Source: Nitrospirales bacterium (GTDB lineage Bacteria > Nitrospirota > Nitrospiria > Nitrospirales > UBA2166). From it: a stretch of 6,312 nt of DNA. Each line of letters starts with the position of its first letter. Positions within the stretch are counted from its first letter, which is position 1. Shown piece after piece: positions 5,869-6,312 of this stretch. The DNA is taken from NCBI GenBank assembly GCA_029261375.1, contig JAJDBL010000303.1:1-6312 (forward strand). Reading direction: 5' to 3'. The notes under the pieces were generated by a model, which had not been told where the DNA came from, made no database searches, and saw only the letters and a program-made list of their open reading frames with translations. The position numbers and the translations under genes were made by a program.

Positions 5869-6312
5869 ATGAAACTCATTCCCTTACGACTGCGGTCTTT
5901 CCCGATTGCGATGTCAGTGCTCTTACACGCGCTCCTCGTGGGGACGGTCACTATTATTGTGATGAGCAACGCAAGCGACGATCACGTCCTCCCGGCCATG
6001 CACATCGAGCTCCTCACACTCGGGGAACACACCCCGGCGATGATGACCGCAGATCGGCAGCCTACGCCATCCAAAATCCTGAGTGATGCACCGCTGGTTC
6101 CACAGGTTGCACAAGCGCCGATTGCCCTAGAATCTATCGCCATCGTCACTCCAACGGCCTCAATACGTCGGAACGCGTTGCCTCGGAGAACGCTCCTACC
6201 TGAAGCCGGAGAACGTATGAGAATACACAGCCTCCTGAAGGTGGCTCACGCCGCCACGCCGGCACGAACGATAAACTACTCCGAGCCAACACTCGCGACG
6301 CAGAGCATTCAT
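5869..6312 (+). CDS. TonB-type energy transducer, N-terminal 148 residues (cut by right edge)
   Basis: The frame opens at ATG 5869 and stays open for 148 codons to the window end. Residues 1-10 are short and basic (Arg7, Arg9). Residues about 11-32 form one membrane helix (FPIAMSVLLHALLVGTVTII) with Ser16 and His20, the same S-xxx-H pattern and even the same numbers as the anchor of E. coli TonB, where His20 is needed for coupling to ExbB/ExbD. The segment AMHIELLTL (43-51) resembles the strand after the anchor in TonB family members. The rest (52-148) is a Pro/Ala/Thr-rich periplasmic linker with several Pro residues and few bulky hydrophobics. The C-terminal domain, which would confirm TonB over TolA-like proteins, lies outside. 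It begins 19 bases after the TPR stop, without a Shine-Dalgarno, and probably belongs to the same operon. Confidence 0.82.
   Translation, partial: MKLIPLRLRSFPIAMSVLLHALLVGTVTIIVMSNASDDHVLPAMHIELLTLGEHTPAMMTADRQPTPSKILSDAPLVPQVAQAPIALESIAIVTPTASIRRNALPRRTLLPEAGERMRIHSLLKVAHAATPARTINYSEPTLATQSIH

Noticed and set aside
5923..6114. Minus-strand open frame of 63 codons opposite the right-edge gene
   Set aside because: It is antisense to the TonB-type anchor and linker frame, which is open for 148 codons with a matching anchor motif.

Overview
This window is about half GC by eye and densely coded. It looks like chromosomal DNA of a free-living diderm (Gram-negative-type) bacterium. Two TonB-family proteins imply an outer membrane with TonB-dependent transport. 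The phylum cannot be fixed from the sequence. A Nitrospirota- or Acidobacteriota-like environmental lineage is only a guess from the general style of the genes. There are no RNA genes, CRISPR arrays, insertion sequences or phage genes, and no stretch over about 130 bases without a gene.

Layout. The left third is on the minus strand: a gene cut by the left edge (start at 121), a 301-residue exported protein (1156 to 251) and a 216-residue exported protein (1796 to 1146). The last two overlap by 11 bases and form an operon. From 1925 everything is on the plus strand. It begins with a 509-residue secreted metzincin/matrixin-type zinc protease (catalytic domain, CARDB-like domain, PPC-like domain). 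Next comes a 200-residue exported protein of unknown function (3507-4109). Then follows a group of three genes: an exported protein with a TonB C-terminal domain (4214-4789), an exported nine-repeat TPR protein (4809-5849), and the N-terminal half of an anchored TonB-type energy transducer that runs off the right edge (5869 onward).

How the genes may work together. Every product starts with an export signal or membrane anchor, so the window is an envelope and secretome locus. The most striking relationship is across the divergent promoter region. The 301-residue minus-strand protein looks like the C-terminal half of the protease without its catalytic domain. It has the same CARDB-like plus PPC-like order, exactly conserved spacing between several landmarks, and four matching cysteines. 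A secreted protease facing a catalytically empty twin, with a second exported protein of unknown family in the twin's operon, suggests a functional set such as protease plus binding partner, competitor or shared-docking protein. That function is inference. The right-hand group looks like a TonB/TPR envelope module and may be separate.

Expression signals differ along the window. The minus-strand genes and the protease have clear Shine-Dalgarno sequences. The four genes from 3507 onward have none, and the gene at 3507 has a good -10 hexamer only 10 bases before its ATG, which suggests a nearly leaderless mRNA.
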